Assembly (NCBI GenBank): GCA_035940955.1
Contig: DASZEJ010000176.1
Coordinates: 1-64,000 of the forward strand
Direction: 5' to 3'
Length of the DNA: 64,000 bases
Origin: CADCVT01 sp035940955
Lineage (GTDB): Bacteria; Actinomycetota; Thermoleophilia; Solirubrobacterales; Solirubrobacteraceae
In this document: one piece after another, positions 42,728 to 50,881 of the stretch
Position numbering within the stretch: position 1 is the first letter of the stretch
Layout: each line of letters starts with the position of its first letter
The notes under the pieces: model-generated
What the model saw: only the letters and a program-made list of their open reading frames with translations
Databases searched by the model: none
What the model was told of the DNA's origin: nothing
Translations under genes and position numbers: made by a program

Positions 42728-43939
42728 ATGAGCGTCACCGCCGACGACGTCGCCGCCGCGCGCGAGCGCACCGCCGACGTCGTCCGGCCGACGCCGGTCC
42801 TGCCGTCGGCGACGCTGAGCGAGCGGCTCGGCGCCGAGGTCGCGCTGAAGGCGGAGAACCTGCAGCGCACCGGGTCGTTCAAGGTGCGCGGGGCGGCGAA
42901 CAAGGTCAGCCGGCTGGGGGAGGCGTGCGCGGCGGGCGTCGTCACCGGCAGCGCCGGCAACCACGCGCAGGCGCTGGCGCACGCCGCGCAGGCGCGCGGG
43001 GTGCCGTGCGAGGTGTTCATGCCCGCTGGCGCCCCGCTGTCGAAGGTCGAGGGCGCCGAGGCGCTCGGCGCGCGGGTGATCCTGGGCGGCGAGACCGTGC
43101 ACGACTGCCTCGCGGCGGCCGCCGAGCGCGCGGACGCCGCGGGGATGACCGTCGTCCACCCGTACGACGACCCGGACGTCATCGCGGGTCAGGGGACGCT
43201 GGGGCTCGAGCTGCTGGAGGCCGTGCCCGATCTGGCGAAGGTCGTGGTCCCGGTCGGCGGCGGAGGGCTGGTGTCCGGGCTGGCGATCGCGGTGAAGTCG
43301 GCGCGGCCGGAGGTCGAGGTCGTCGGCGTCCAGGTCGAGTCGTGCGCGGCGTTCGCGGACTCGCTGCGGGGGGCGGAGGTCGTCGAGGCGCCGCGCCCGC
43401 TGACGATCGCCGACGGGATCGCGGTCAAGCGCCCGGGGCGGGTGACGCTGGCGCTCGCGCGCGAGTGGCTCGACGGGGTGGTGACGGTGGCCGAGGACGA
43501 GATCGCCGAGGCGATGGTCCTGCTGCTCGAGAAGGCCAAGCAGGTCGTCGAGGGCGCGGGCGCGGTCGGCGTGGCGGCGCTGATGTTCGAGCACACGCCG
43601 CCGGCCGCCTCCGGCACGACGGTCGCGATCCTCTCGGGCGGCAACGTCGACGCGGGCCTGCTGGCGGAGGTCGCCCGCCGCCACGAGACCGGGGTCGGCC
43701 GCAGGCTGCTGCTCCAGTCGCGGATCGGCGACCGCCCGGGCTCGCTCGCGCGGCTGCTGAGCGTCGTCGGGGACCAGGCGGCGAACCTGATCGAAGTCCA
43801 GCACGTGCGGGAGGGGCTCGACCTCCACGTCCGCGAGACGGCGGTGCAGCTCGTGCTGGAGACCCGCGGGCGCGAGCACGCGGAGGCGGTGCTGGAGGCG
43901 ATCCGGGCGGCGGGGTACGAGGCGCGCGTGCTGCGCTGA
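42728..43939 (+). CDS. ilvA: Threonine ammonia-lyase (dehydratase) with ACT domain
   Basis: A 403-residue PLP fold-type II enzyme. The PLP lysine lies in RTGSFKVRGAANKV near residue 55, the phosphate-binding loop is VPVGGGGLVSGLA, and SGGNVDAGLL is near 305. The last 80 residues form an ACT domain (IGDRPGSLARLLSVVGDQAA), the short type found in enzymes often called TdcB-like or IlvA-short. It turns threonine into 2-oxobutanoate and ammonia, feeding isoleucine synthesis or threonine breakdown. A strong hairpin terminator follows the stop. Confidence 0.93.
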   Translation: MSVTADDVAAARERTADVVRPTPVLPSATLSERLGAEVALKAENLQRTGSFKVRGAANKVSRLGEACAAGVVTGSAGNHAQALAHAAQARGVPCEVFMPAGAPLSKVEGAEALGARVILGGETVHDCLAAAAERADAAGMTVVHPYDDPDVIAGQGTLGLELLEAVPDLAKVVVPVGGGGLVSGLAIAVKSARPEVEVVGVQVESCAAFADSLRGAEVVEAPRPLTIADGIAVKRPGRVTLALAREWLDGVVTVAEDEIAEAMVLLLEKAKQVVEGAGAVGVAALMFEHTPPAASGTTVAILSGGNVDAGLLAEVARRHETGVGRRLLLQSRIGDRPGSLARLLSVVGDQAANLIEVQHVREGLDLHVRETAVQLVLETRGREHAEAVLEAIRAAGYEARVLR

Positions 43940-43946
43940 GCGCTCC

Positions 43947-43977
43947 GCGCGGGCCGGCGCTGTCCGCCGGCCCGCGC
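43947..43977. terminator. Bidirectional hairpin between ilvA and the matrixin gene
   Basis: A perfect 13-bp stem (GCGCGGGCCGGCG / CGCCGGCCCGCGC) with a 5-nt loop fills most of the 45-nt gap between two convergent genes. No T-run. Confidence 0.75.
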
Positions 43978-43984
43978 AGCCCGG

Positions 43985-44935
43985 CTAGTAGAGCGTCTGC
44001 AGGCCCCGGACGTCCCCGAGGCCGAGGGTCGACTCGGACTCCTGGCACGCGCCGTTGATGGTTCCGCTCATCGTGAGCCAGCCGTGATCGGCCTCCGGCG
44101 ACACGTTGGCGAGCCCGAACGTGTGGCCGAACGCGTGGGTCATCACCGCCTCGATGCTGTAGCGGCTCTGGCAGCCCGACGGCCTGAGGCCGTACCACGA
44201 GTAGCGGTCGCTGTTGAGCCTCGTGTCGCTCGAGGTGATGCGGCCGTAGGTCCCGCCGTCGTCGGTGCCCCAGAGGCACGTCGTGGCGAAGCGGCCGTCG
44301 TCGGCGCGCCCGAACGCGACGACGCTGATGCCGTCGCCGGTCGTGCACGACAGCCCGTCGGTGGAGATGTTCGCCGACGTCGGCTTGTCGCCGTCGAAGT
44401 ACTGCGTCGCGCTCACGTAGTCCAGGAGGCCGCAGTCGTTGTCCGCGTCGACGATGTTCCACACCGCCCGGCGAAGGGCGTCGCGGGCGTTGTCCACGGA
44501 GACGTTGCCCGGCGTCGTGCTCGCCCGGAACCGCCAGTGGAACGTCGACTTCCACTTGATGTACTTCCAGCTCGACCACGAGAACGCGCGGCGCGCGTAG
44601 GCCCCGTCGTCGCACGCGGGGATCGCCCGGCCGAGCGGCGGCTCGTCCGGAGTCTCCGGCCCGAGGATGGGGTCGGGCTCGGTCCCGCCCTCCGAGAGCG
44701 TGACGGTGCCGTCGCGCTGCGTCTCGGCGGTCACCGTCTGCGTGCCGTCGCTCAGCAGCGCCTGCATCGTGACGAACTGGCCGGGCGCGGGGACGACGAG
44801 TGCGGTGCCGTTCGTCCGCACGACGTCGCCGGGGCGCAGGTCCCTCCGGACCTGGACGTCCGCGGAGGCAGTGGTCGCCAGCGCGAGCACCAGCGCGGCT
44901 GCGGCCGAGGCGGCAGCCGTGACCCTGAGTGCCAT
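43985..44935 (-). CDS. Secreted matrixin-like (M10) protein with degenerate zinc site
   Basis: A 316-residue exported protein with a signal peptide (residues 1-25, ending TASA). Residues 110-316 resemble a matrixin-type metalloprotease: FHWRFRASTTPGNVSVDN, a helix with AVMTHAFGHTFGLANVS, then WLTMSG as a Met-turn. The canonical zinc motif is H-E-x2-H-x2-G-x2-H; here it is H267-Ala268-x2-H271-x2-G274-x2-Asn277, so both the catalytic Glu and the third His are missing. Proteolysis is therefore unlikely; it may bind a ligand instead. A strong AAGGAGGG site lies 5 nt before the ATG. It follows the esterase gene on the same strand. Confidence 0.8.
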   Translation of the reverse strand: MALRVTAAASAAAALVLALATTASADVQVRRDLRPGDVVRTNGTALVVPAPGQFVTMQALLSDGTQTVTAETQRDGTVTLSEGGTEPDPILGPETPDEPPLGRAIPACDDGAYARRAFSWSSWKYIKWKSTFHWRFRASTTPGNVSVDNARDALRRAVWNIVDADNDCGLLDYVSATQYFDGDKPTSANISTDGLSCTTGDGISVVAFGRADDGRFATTCLWGTDDGGTYGRITSSDTRLNSDRYSWYGLRPSGCQSRYSIEAVMTHAFGHTFGLANVSPEADHGWLTMSGTINGACQESESTLGLGDVRGLQTLY

Positions 44936-45006
44936 GGAAACCCTCCTTGGTCACCAAACCGTGATTGGCTTGACGCGCCATTAGTACCAGACAGCGCTTG
45001 TCGCCA

Positions 45007-46410
45007 CTAGAGCGAAACTCTGATCACCGCGCGCCCCGGCTCGCGCCCCGGCAGCCACGCGCTCGGCCGGCGCACCGGCGCCCGCCCGCGCAGGGTGAAC
45101 AGGATCGCGGCGCGGCCGGACGCATCGGTCCGGGCCGTGCGACGGCCGAGGAACACGCGCGCCCCCGCGACCGGGCGGCCGGCGTCCGTGACGGCGAACC
45201 GGAACCGCGTCCGCCGCCCCCGCACGGCTCGCCGCGGCGACACCACGAGCCGCAGCGGGCACGACTCCGGCGGCGTCTCGCGGTCGAACGGCAGCGCGGC
45301 CTCGAAGCCGCAGCCGCGCGCGGTGCGGACCGAGACGGTGCCGCGCCCCTCGGCGCGCAGCCGCGCGCCGGACCGCTCGAACGCCACGACGTCCTCCGGC
45401 GGCTGCTCGAACGCGAAGCGCAGCCCCCACGCCTCGCCCGTCTTCGCCACCGTCCGGTACGTCCACTCCGCCGGCGCCTCGGGCACCGCCGCGAACAGGT
45501 CCCAGGCGATCGCGTCGCGCAGCGCCGCCCGCCAGTACGGCCAGTCGTGGACGCCCCGCTTCGGCCGGTACTCGACCGCGACGCCGGACCGCCGGGCGTT
45601 CGCGACCAGCTCGTCGTTCTGCGCCCGCAGCTCCGCCTCGGCGACGCCGCCGCCCGCCACCGCGGCCGGCGAGCTCTGGACGCCGGGCTCCGCCGTCCCG
45701 TCGCCGACCGTGACGAAGAGCCGCGTCGCGCGCAGGTTGTCGGTCAGCCGCGCCGGGTTGTGGCCGGTCGCGTAGAAGCCGTCGACCGGGCCGAAGATCC
45801 GCTCGTAGTCGACGCCGCCGTACGCGCGGAGCCCGGCCGGGATCTCCGCCCGCTGGTGCGCGACGAAGCCGCTGAACGTCGCCGCGCTGCCGAAGTACGA
45901 CGGCAGCTGCGACGCCAGGAACGTCGCGCCCATCCCGCCCATCGACAGCCCCGCGACCGCATGCCACCGGCGCCCCGGCAGCACGCGGAACCGCCGCTCG
46001 ACGAGCGGGACCAACTCGTCGAGGAAGAACCGCTCCCAGCCCGGGTCGCCGCGCCGCCCGCCGTTCCACCACGAGGAGTAGAACCCGCGCGCCGCCTCCG
46101 GCATCACGACGATCGCGGGCAGCCCGGCGGCGACCTCGGCGACCCGCCCGGAGTCCGACGCCCACGTCGCGTACGAGTCGCCGAGCCCGTGCAGCAGGTA
46201 CAGCACCGGGAACCGCCGCGCCCCGTCGTAGCCGTCCGGCAGCAGCACGGTGGCCCGCAGCACGCGGGGATGGTCGGCCCCGTTGAACTCGACGTGCGCC
46301 GGGTCGACGTGCCGCGACGGGGTGTCGATCGTGACCAGCTCCGCCGCGCTTGCGGGAGCGCACGCGAGGCACAGCCAGACGGCGAGGGCTGAGAGAGCGG
46401 CGCGGGACAC
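45007..46410 (-). CDS. Secreted esterase D/mycolyltransferase-like hydrolase
   Basis: A 467-residue exported protein with a signal peptide (about 1-22). The alpha/beta-hydrolase of the esterase D (enterochelin esterase/antigen 85-like) group shows FPVLYLLHGLGDSYATWASD, nucleophile Ser in AVAGLSMGGMGATFLASQLP, and a late His in RGVHDWPYWRAALRD. About 130 C-terminal residues form a beta-sandwich (VSPRRAVRGRRTRFRFAVTD), which could bind carbohydrate or the wall. The family hydrolyses esters or transfers acyl groups on sugars. The neighbours on both sides are also exported, suggesting a secreted set. Confidence 0.87.
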   Translation of the reverse strand: MSRAALSALAVWLCLACAPASAAELVTIDTPSRHVDPAHVEFNGADHPRVLRATVLLPDGYDGARRFPVLYLLHGLGDSYATWASDSGRVAEVAAGLPAIVVMPEAARGFYSSWWNGGRRGDPGWERFFLDELVPLVERRFRVLPGRRWHAVAGLSMGGMGATFLASQLPSYFGSAATFSGFVAHQRAEIPAGLRAYGGVDYERIFGPVDGFYATGHNPARLTDNLRATRLFVTVGDGTAEPGVQSSPAAVAGGGVAEAELRAQNDELVANARRSGVAVEYRPKRGVHDWPYWRAALRDAIAWDLFAAVPEAPAEWTYRTVAKTGEAWGLRFAFEQPPEDVVAFERSGARLRAEGRGTVSVRTARGCGFEAALPFDRETPPESCPLRLVVSPRRAVRGRRTRFRFAVTDAGRPVAGARVFLGRRTARTDASGRAAILFTLRGRAPVRRPSAWLPGREPGRAVIRVSL

Positions 46411-46452
46411 GCGGGCCGGAGCGTACCCCCGGCCCGCGCCCCCGCGACGCGC

Positions 46453-46923
46453 TCAGGTCGTCGGGATGACGATCCCGCCGCCCGGGCACTGCGACGGCTC
46501 GCCGACGCACCAGCTCGGGGTGTTGACCGCGACCCCGATCCCGTCGGCGTACACCCAGCCGGCGGTGCCGCCGGGGTGGCGGACCGTGCCCCCTCCGCCG
46601 ATCGTCGGCAGCGGGTAGTACGGGTTGGCCTTGAAGCCGGTCGTCCCGACGCTGGCCCCGATGCCGTAGCACGTGAACAGGCCGTCGCAGGTGACGTACG
46701 CGAACGGCGCCACCGTCGCGCCGTTCGTGGTCGACTTGTTCGTGCCGGCGACGACGCACACCGTCTGCCACGTGCTGCCGACCTGCACCTCGCGGCACAG
46801 CTTGACCGGGTCGACCGCGACGATCTCCCAGTCGGCGGCCTGCGCGGATGCGGTCGGCCCGAACGCCGCGAGCGCGGCGACCACCATGGCGAGCCCGAGG
46901 CCCGCCCTCTTGCGGATGCTCAT
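46453..46923 (-). CDS. Small secreted Cys-rich protein
   Basis: A 156-residue protein with a signal peptide (residues 1-29: basic start MSIRKRAG, hydrophobic core, ending AQAA). The mature part has six Cys in the pattern LCREVQ, TVCVVAG, TCDGLFTCYG, SWCVGEPSQCPGG, which suggests three disulfides. No family is recognised. An AGGAGG ribosome-binding site precedes the ATG at 46923 by 8 nt. It lies upstream of the esterase and matrixin-like genes on the same strand. Confidence 0.7.
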   Translation of the reverse strand: MSIRKRAGLGLAMVVAALAAFGPTASAQAADWEIVAVDPVKLCREVQVGSTWQTVCVVAGTNKSTTNGATVAPFAYVTCDGLFTCYGIGASVGTTGFKANPYYPLPTIGGGGTVRHPGGTAGWVYADGIGVAVNTPSWCVGEPSQCPGGGIVIPTT

Positions 46924-47012
46924 CGAGAGTTCCCCTCCTGAATACGGCGCACCAGAGGTGCCTGATCGGTACGCACAACGCGCACCGCACAAGGAACTTG
47001 CGCTACTGGGGA

Positions 47013-47768
47013 CTACTCGCCCGACAGCGGCGTCACGTACGCCCCCGCGATCCCGCCGTCCACCATGAACGCCGTCGCCGTCACGAACGACGACTCGTCG
47101 CTGGCCAGGAACAGCGCTCCGTTGGCGATCTCGCGCGCCTGCGCGAAGCGGCCCATCGGGACGTGGACCAGGCGGCGCTGGGCGGCCTCGGGGTCGCTGG
47201 CGTACAGCTCGCGCAGCAGCGGCGTGTCGACCGGCCCGGGGCAGAGGGCGTTCACGCGCACGCCGCGGCGCGCGAACTGCACGCCCAGCTCGCGCGACAG
47301 CGCCAGGACGCCGCCCTTCGACGCCGTGTAGGAGATCTGCGACGTCGCCGCGCCCATCACCGCGACGAACGACGCCGTGTTGATGACCGACCCGCCGCCG
47401 CCGTCGAGCAGGTGGGGGATCCCGTGCTTGCAGCACAGGAAGACCGACTTCAGGTTGACGTCCTGGACCCGCTGCCACGCCTCGAGCGAGGTGTCGAGCA
47501 CCGACGCGTCGTCGGGCGGGGAGATGCCGGCGTTGTTGAAGAGGACGTCGATGCGCCCGAACTCGTCCCGCACCGCCCGGTACATCCCCTCGACCGCGCC
47601 CTCGTCGACGACGTCCACGCGCAGCGAGCGGTCGACGTCCGGCGACTCCTTCAGGTCGACGCCGACCACCGTCGCGCCCTCCTCGCGGAACCGCCGCGCC
47701 GTCTCCGCGCCGATCCCGCTGGCGGTCCCCGTGATCACGCACACCTTGCCGTCGAGGCGTCCTGCCAT
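47013..47768 (-). CDS. Short-chain dehydrogenase/reductase
   Basis: A 251-residue classical SDR. The NAD(P)-binding motif is TGTASGIG at the N-terminus, NNAG marks the central strand, and the catalytic Ser-Tyr-Lys are in SVINTASFVAV and SYTASKGG. An Asp at the end of the second strand (VVGVDLKES) favours NAD. The C-terminus VNALCPGPVDTP and ATAFMVDGGIAG is standard. It starts 5 nt after the aldehyde dehydrogenase stop, at the end of the 47-51 kb operon, and probably oxidises an alcohol or hydroxy acid from the same pathway. Confidence 0.92.
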   Translation of the reverse strand: MAGRLDGKVCVITGTASGIGAETARRFREEGATVVGVDLKESPDVDRSLRVDVVDEGAVEGMYRAVRDEFGRIDVLFNNAGISPPDDASVLDTSLEAWQRVQDVNLKSVFLCCKHGIPHLLDGGGGSVINTASFVAVMGAATSQISYTASKGGVLALSRELGVQFARRGVRVNALCPGPVDTPLLRELYASDPEAAQRRLVHVPMGRFAQAREIANGALFLASDESSFVTATAFMVDGGIAGAYVTPLSGE

Positions 47769-47773
47769 CGGAC

Positions 47774-49144
47774 TCAGCCCTCCGTGGAGAAGTAGATCGT
47801 CTTGACCTCGGTGTAGTGGTCCGTCGCGTGCGGGCCGAGCTCGCGCCCGACGCCCGACTGCTTGAAGCCGCCGAACGGCGTGGCGACGCGCACCGACGTG
47901 TTCGAGTTGACGGACAGGTTCCCGCTCTGGAGCGCCCGGGCGACGCGCATCGCCTTCGCGCCGTCGCGCGTCCACACCGACCCGCTGAGCCCGTAGATCG
48001 TGTCGTTGGCGATGTCGATCGCCTCAGCCTCGGTCCGGAACGGGATGACGGCCGCCACCGGCCCGAAGATCTCCTCGGTCACGGCGCGCTCGGAGCGGTC
48101 GACCGGGCACAGCACCGTCGGCGGGAACCAGTACCCGGCGCCCGACGGTGCGCTGCCGCGGATGGCGACCGGCGCGTCGGCCGGCACGAACGACGCGACC
48201 GTCTCGCGCTGCGCCTCGGAGATCAGCGGGCCCATGTCGCTCGCCTCGTCGAGCGGGTCGCCGACCTTCAGCGCCTCGACGTGCTCCTCCAGCGCGTCCA
48301 TGAACCGGTCGAGCGCCGAGTGCTCGACGAGGATGCGCGAGCGCGCGCAGCAGTCCTGCCCCGCGTTGCCGAAGACGGCGCCGGGCGCCGACGCGGCGGC
48401 GCGCTCGAGGTCCGCGTCGGCGAAGACGACGTTCGCCGACTTGCCGCCCAGCTCGAGCGTCACGCGCTTGATCGTCTGGGCGGCGCCCGCCGCGATCTGG
48501 CGCCCGACCTCGGTCGACCCGGTGAACGCGACCTTGGCGACGTCCGGGTGCTCGACGAGCCGGCGCCCGACCTCCGACCCGCGACCGACGACGACGTTGA
48601 CGACGCCCTCGGGGATCCCCGCCTCCAGCGCCAGCGAGGCGAACCGCAGCGCGGTCAGCGGCGTCAGCTCGGCCGGCTTGACCACGACCGTGTTCCCGGC
48701 GGCCAGCGCGGGCGCGAGCTTCCAGGTCGCGATCGTCAGCGGGAAGTTCCACGGCACGATCAGCGCCACGACGCCGAGCGGCTCGCGCACGGTGAACGCC
48801 TGGCCGCCCGCGACGGGGATCGTGTCGCCGAGGATCCGCTCGGGCGCGCCGGCGTAGTAGCGGAAGGTGTCGACGACCATCTGCATCTCGCCGCGGGCGT
48901 CGCGGATCGGCTTGCCGCCGTTGCGCGCCTCGAGCATCGCGAGCTCGTCCCGCGCGCCGTCCAGCCGCTCGGCCAGCCGGTGCAGCAGCGCCGCCCGGTC
49001 GCCCGGCGCGACGTCCCGCCACGCCGGGAACGCGGCCTTCGCGCGGGCGACGGCCTCGTCGGCCTCGTCGACGCCCGCGCGGGGGACCTCCTCCAGCACC
49101 GCCTCGGTGGCGGGCTCGATGACCCGCAGCGTGTCGGCGGCCAC
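47774..49144 (-). CDS. NAD(P)-dependent aldehyde dehydrogenase
   Basis: A 456-residue ALDH-superfamily enzyme. PWNFPLTIATWKLAPALAAG binds the cofactor, the general base Glu is in KRVTLELGGKSANVV, and the catalytic Cys is in GNAGQDCCARSRILV. The C-terminal PFGGFKQSGVGRELG is typical. The closest functional types are gamma-glutamyl-aminobutyraldehyde or betaine-aldehyde dehydrogenases, which fits the neighbouring gamma-glutamyl ligase-like gene and permease. The GTG start at 49144 overlaps the permease stop by 1 nt (TAGTG), so it is translationally coupled. Confidence 0.93.
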   Translation of the reverse strand: MAADTLRVIEPATEAVLEEVPRAGVDEADEAVARAKAAFPAWRDVAPGDRAALLHRLAERLDGARDELAMLEARNGGKPIRDARGEMQMVVDTFRYYAGAPERILGDTIPVAGGQAFTVREPLGVVALIVPWNFPLTIATWKLAPALAAGNTVVVKPAELTPLTALRFASLALEAGIPEGVVNVVVGRGSEVGRRLVEHPDVAKVAFTGSTEVGRQIAAGAAQTIKRVTLELGGKSANVVFADADLERAAASAPGAVFGNAGQDCCARSRILVEHSALDRFMDALEEHVEALKVGDPLDEASDMGPLISEAQRETVASFVPADAPVAIRGSAPSGAGYWFPPTVLCPVDRSERAVTEEIFGPVAAVIPFRTEAEAIDIANDTIYGLSGSVWTRDGAKAMRVARALQSGNLSVNSNTSVRVATPFGGFKQSGVGRELGPHATDHYTEVKTIYFSTEG

Positions 49145-50826
49145 TACGACCCGGCGCCCGGCGCCGGCGGCGGGTCCGTCGGCCCGGGGGGCGGGCCGCC
49201 GCGCGGCGGCACGGCCGGCTCGGCCACGGCCAGCCCGTCCTCGGCCATGTCGATCGTCCGGACCGGGCCGGTGAACGTGTGCCGCGCGCTGACGAGCCAC
49301 CAGATCCCGACGGCCGCGAACACGACGCCGACGGTGATCGGCGCGTAGTTGACGTACTTCCAGTCGAAGTCGTCGTGCCACGGCGCGCCGGTCGAGCCCT
49401 GCGGCAGCGAGAAGATCACGACGCAGATCGCCACCCAGACGATCGCCGCCGGGTTGATCCACCTGTACTTGCGCCCGAGCGTCCACGGCCCGGGCTCGAA
49501 CGCGTCGCCCTTGCGCCAGCGCAGGAAGGTCGGCATGACGTACGCGATGTAGAGCCCGATCACCGTGATCGAGACGACCGCGTAGAACGCGTACGTGTAG
49601 TTGTTCTCGTCGCCGATCAGCGCCGGCAGGGTGATGACCATCGCCCAGAAGCACGCGAAGATGACGGCGAACATCGGGATGCGGTGGTGGTTCAGCCGCG
49701 TCCACAGGCGCCAGCCCGGCACCGCGCGGTCGCGCGAGAACGCGTAGGTCATGCGCGAGCAGCTCGTCACGCACGCCATCCCGCAGAACAGCTGGCCGAT
49801 CGTCGCGATGAGGACCACCGCCTTCGCCGCCGACGAGGTGAGCGCGGTGTCGAACACCGCCAGCGACGACCCGATCCCGAACCCGTTCTCGGCCGAGTTG
49901 ATCGCGTCGACGTCGGTGGCCGCGAACGTGATCGCCAGCAGCACGAACCAGCCGATGAGCCCGGACCAGAACACGGCGCGCCAGACCCCCTTGGCGGCGC
50001 CGAGCGCGGCGCCGCGGGTCTCCTCCGACACGTGCGCCGACGCGTCGTAGCCGGTCTGCGTGTACATCGTCAGGAGGAAGCCGAGCGGCAGCACGTAGAA
50101 CCAGAACCCGCCGCCCGAGACCGAGCCGTCGAAGAGCCCCGTGTTGTTGATGCGCTCGGTGAAGACGAAGTCGGCGCTCTGGTGGTCGTCGGGGACGAAG
50201 ATCAGGATCGCGATGATGATCGCGACGCCGACCACGTGCCAGCCGACCGAGATGTTGTTGATCGTCGCGACGAGCGGCGACGAGTAGATGTTCACCAGCG
50301 CGTGGATGGTGAGGAAGAGGACGAAGAGCACGAACGTCTCGGCGAGCACGTGCTCGGTGTCGCCGAAGTTCATGAAGCCCAGGTCGAGGCCGTACAGGCC
50401 GAGCAGCGCGTTCGCGAACTGCGCCGAGGCGTACACGACCGACGCCACGACGCCGACGAGCCCGACCAGGTTGAACCAGCCGGTGAACCAGCCCCAGCCC
50501 TTGCCGCCCAGCTCCGAGGCCCACCAGTAGATCCCGCCGGCGGTCGGGTACTTCGACACGAGCTCGGACATCGAGAACGCGACGAGCAGGATGAGGCCGC
50601 AGATGATCGGCCAGCCCCACGAGATCGCGATCGGGCCGCCGCCGTTCCACGCGAACAGGTACGTGGTGAAGCACCCCGCGAGGACGGAGATGATCGTGAA
50701 CGAGATCGCGAAGTTGGAGAACGAGCTCCAGGCGCGATGCAGGCTCTGCTCGTAGCCGAGCTCGGCGAGCCGCTTCTCGTCGTCGGCCAGGTGCTCGTCG
50801 CGTCGGGGCGTCTCGACGGCCATCAT
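49144..50826 (-). CDS. APC-superfamily amino acid/amine permease
   Basis: A 560-residue transporter with 12 membrane helices and a Pro/Gly-rich C-terminal tail. The first helix pair (FAISFTIISVLAGCFTTYLF) and YPTAGGIYWWASELGGKGWG match APC-family permeases of the amino acid/GABA/choline group, as does TYAFSRDRAVPGW in the middle. It imports an amino acid or polyamine by cation coupling. The gene starts with ATGATG after GAGGAGGG. It heads the permease-ALDH-SDR run and lies 55 nt after the antiporter gene. Confidence 0.9.
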   Translation of the reverse strand: MMAVETPRRDEHLADDEKRLAELGYEQSLHRAWSSFSNFAISFTIISVLAGCFTTYLFAWNGGGPIAISWGWPIICGLILLVAFSMSELVSKYPTAGGIYWWASELGGKGWGWFTGWFNLVGLVGVVASVVYASAQFANALLGLYGLDLGFMNFGDTEHVLAETFVLFVLFLTIHALVNIYSSPLVATINNISVGWHVVGVAIIIAILIFVPDDHQSADFVFTERINNTGLFDGSVSGGGFWFYVLPLGFLLTMYTQTGYDASAHVSEETRGAALGAAKGVWRAVFWSGLIGWFVLLAITFAATDVDAINSAENGFGIGSSLAVFDTALTSSAAKAVVLIATIGQLFCGMACVTSCSRMTYAFSRDRAVPGWRLWTRLNHHRIPMFAVIFACFWAMVITLPALIGDENNYTYAFYAVVSITVIGLYIAYVMPTFLRWRKGDAFEPGPWTLGRKYRWINPAAIVWVAICVVIFSLPQGSTGAPWHDDFDWKYVNYAPITVGVVFAAVGIWWLVSARHTFTGPVRTIDMAEDGLAVAEPAVPPRGGPPPGPTDPPPAPGAGS

Positions 50827-50881
50827 CCCTCCTCGCTCGGAAAGGTCTGCCGCGCGACCCTATGCGGGCCGGGGCAGCGAG

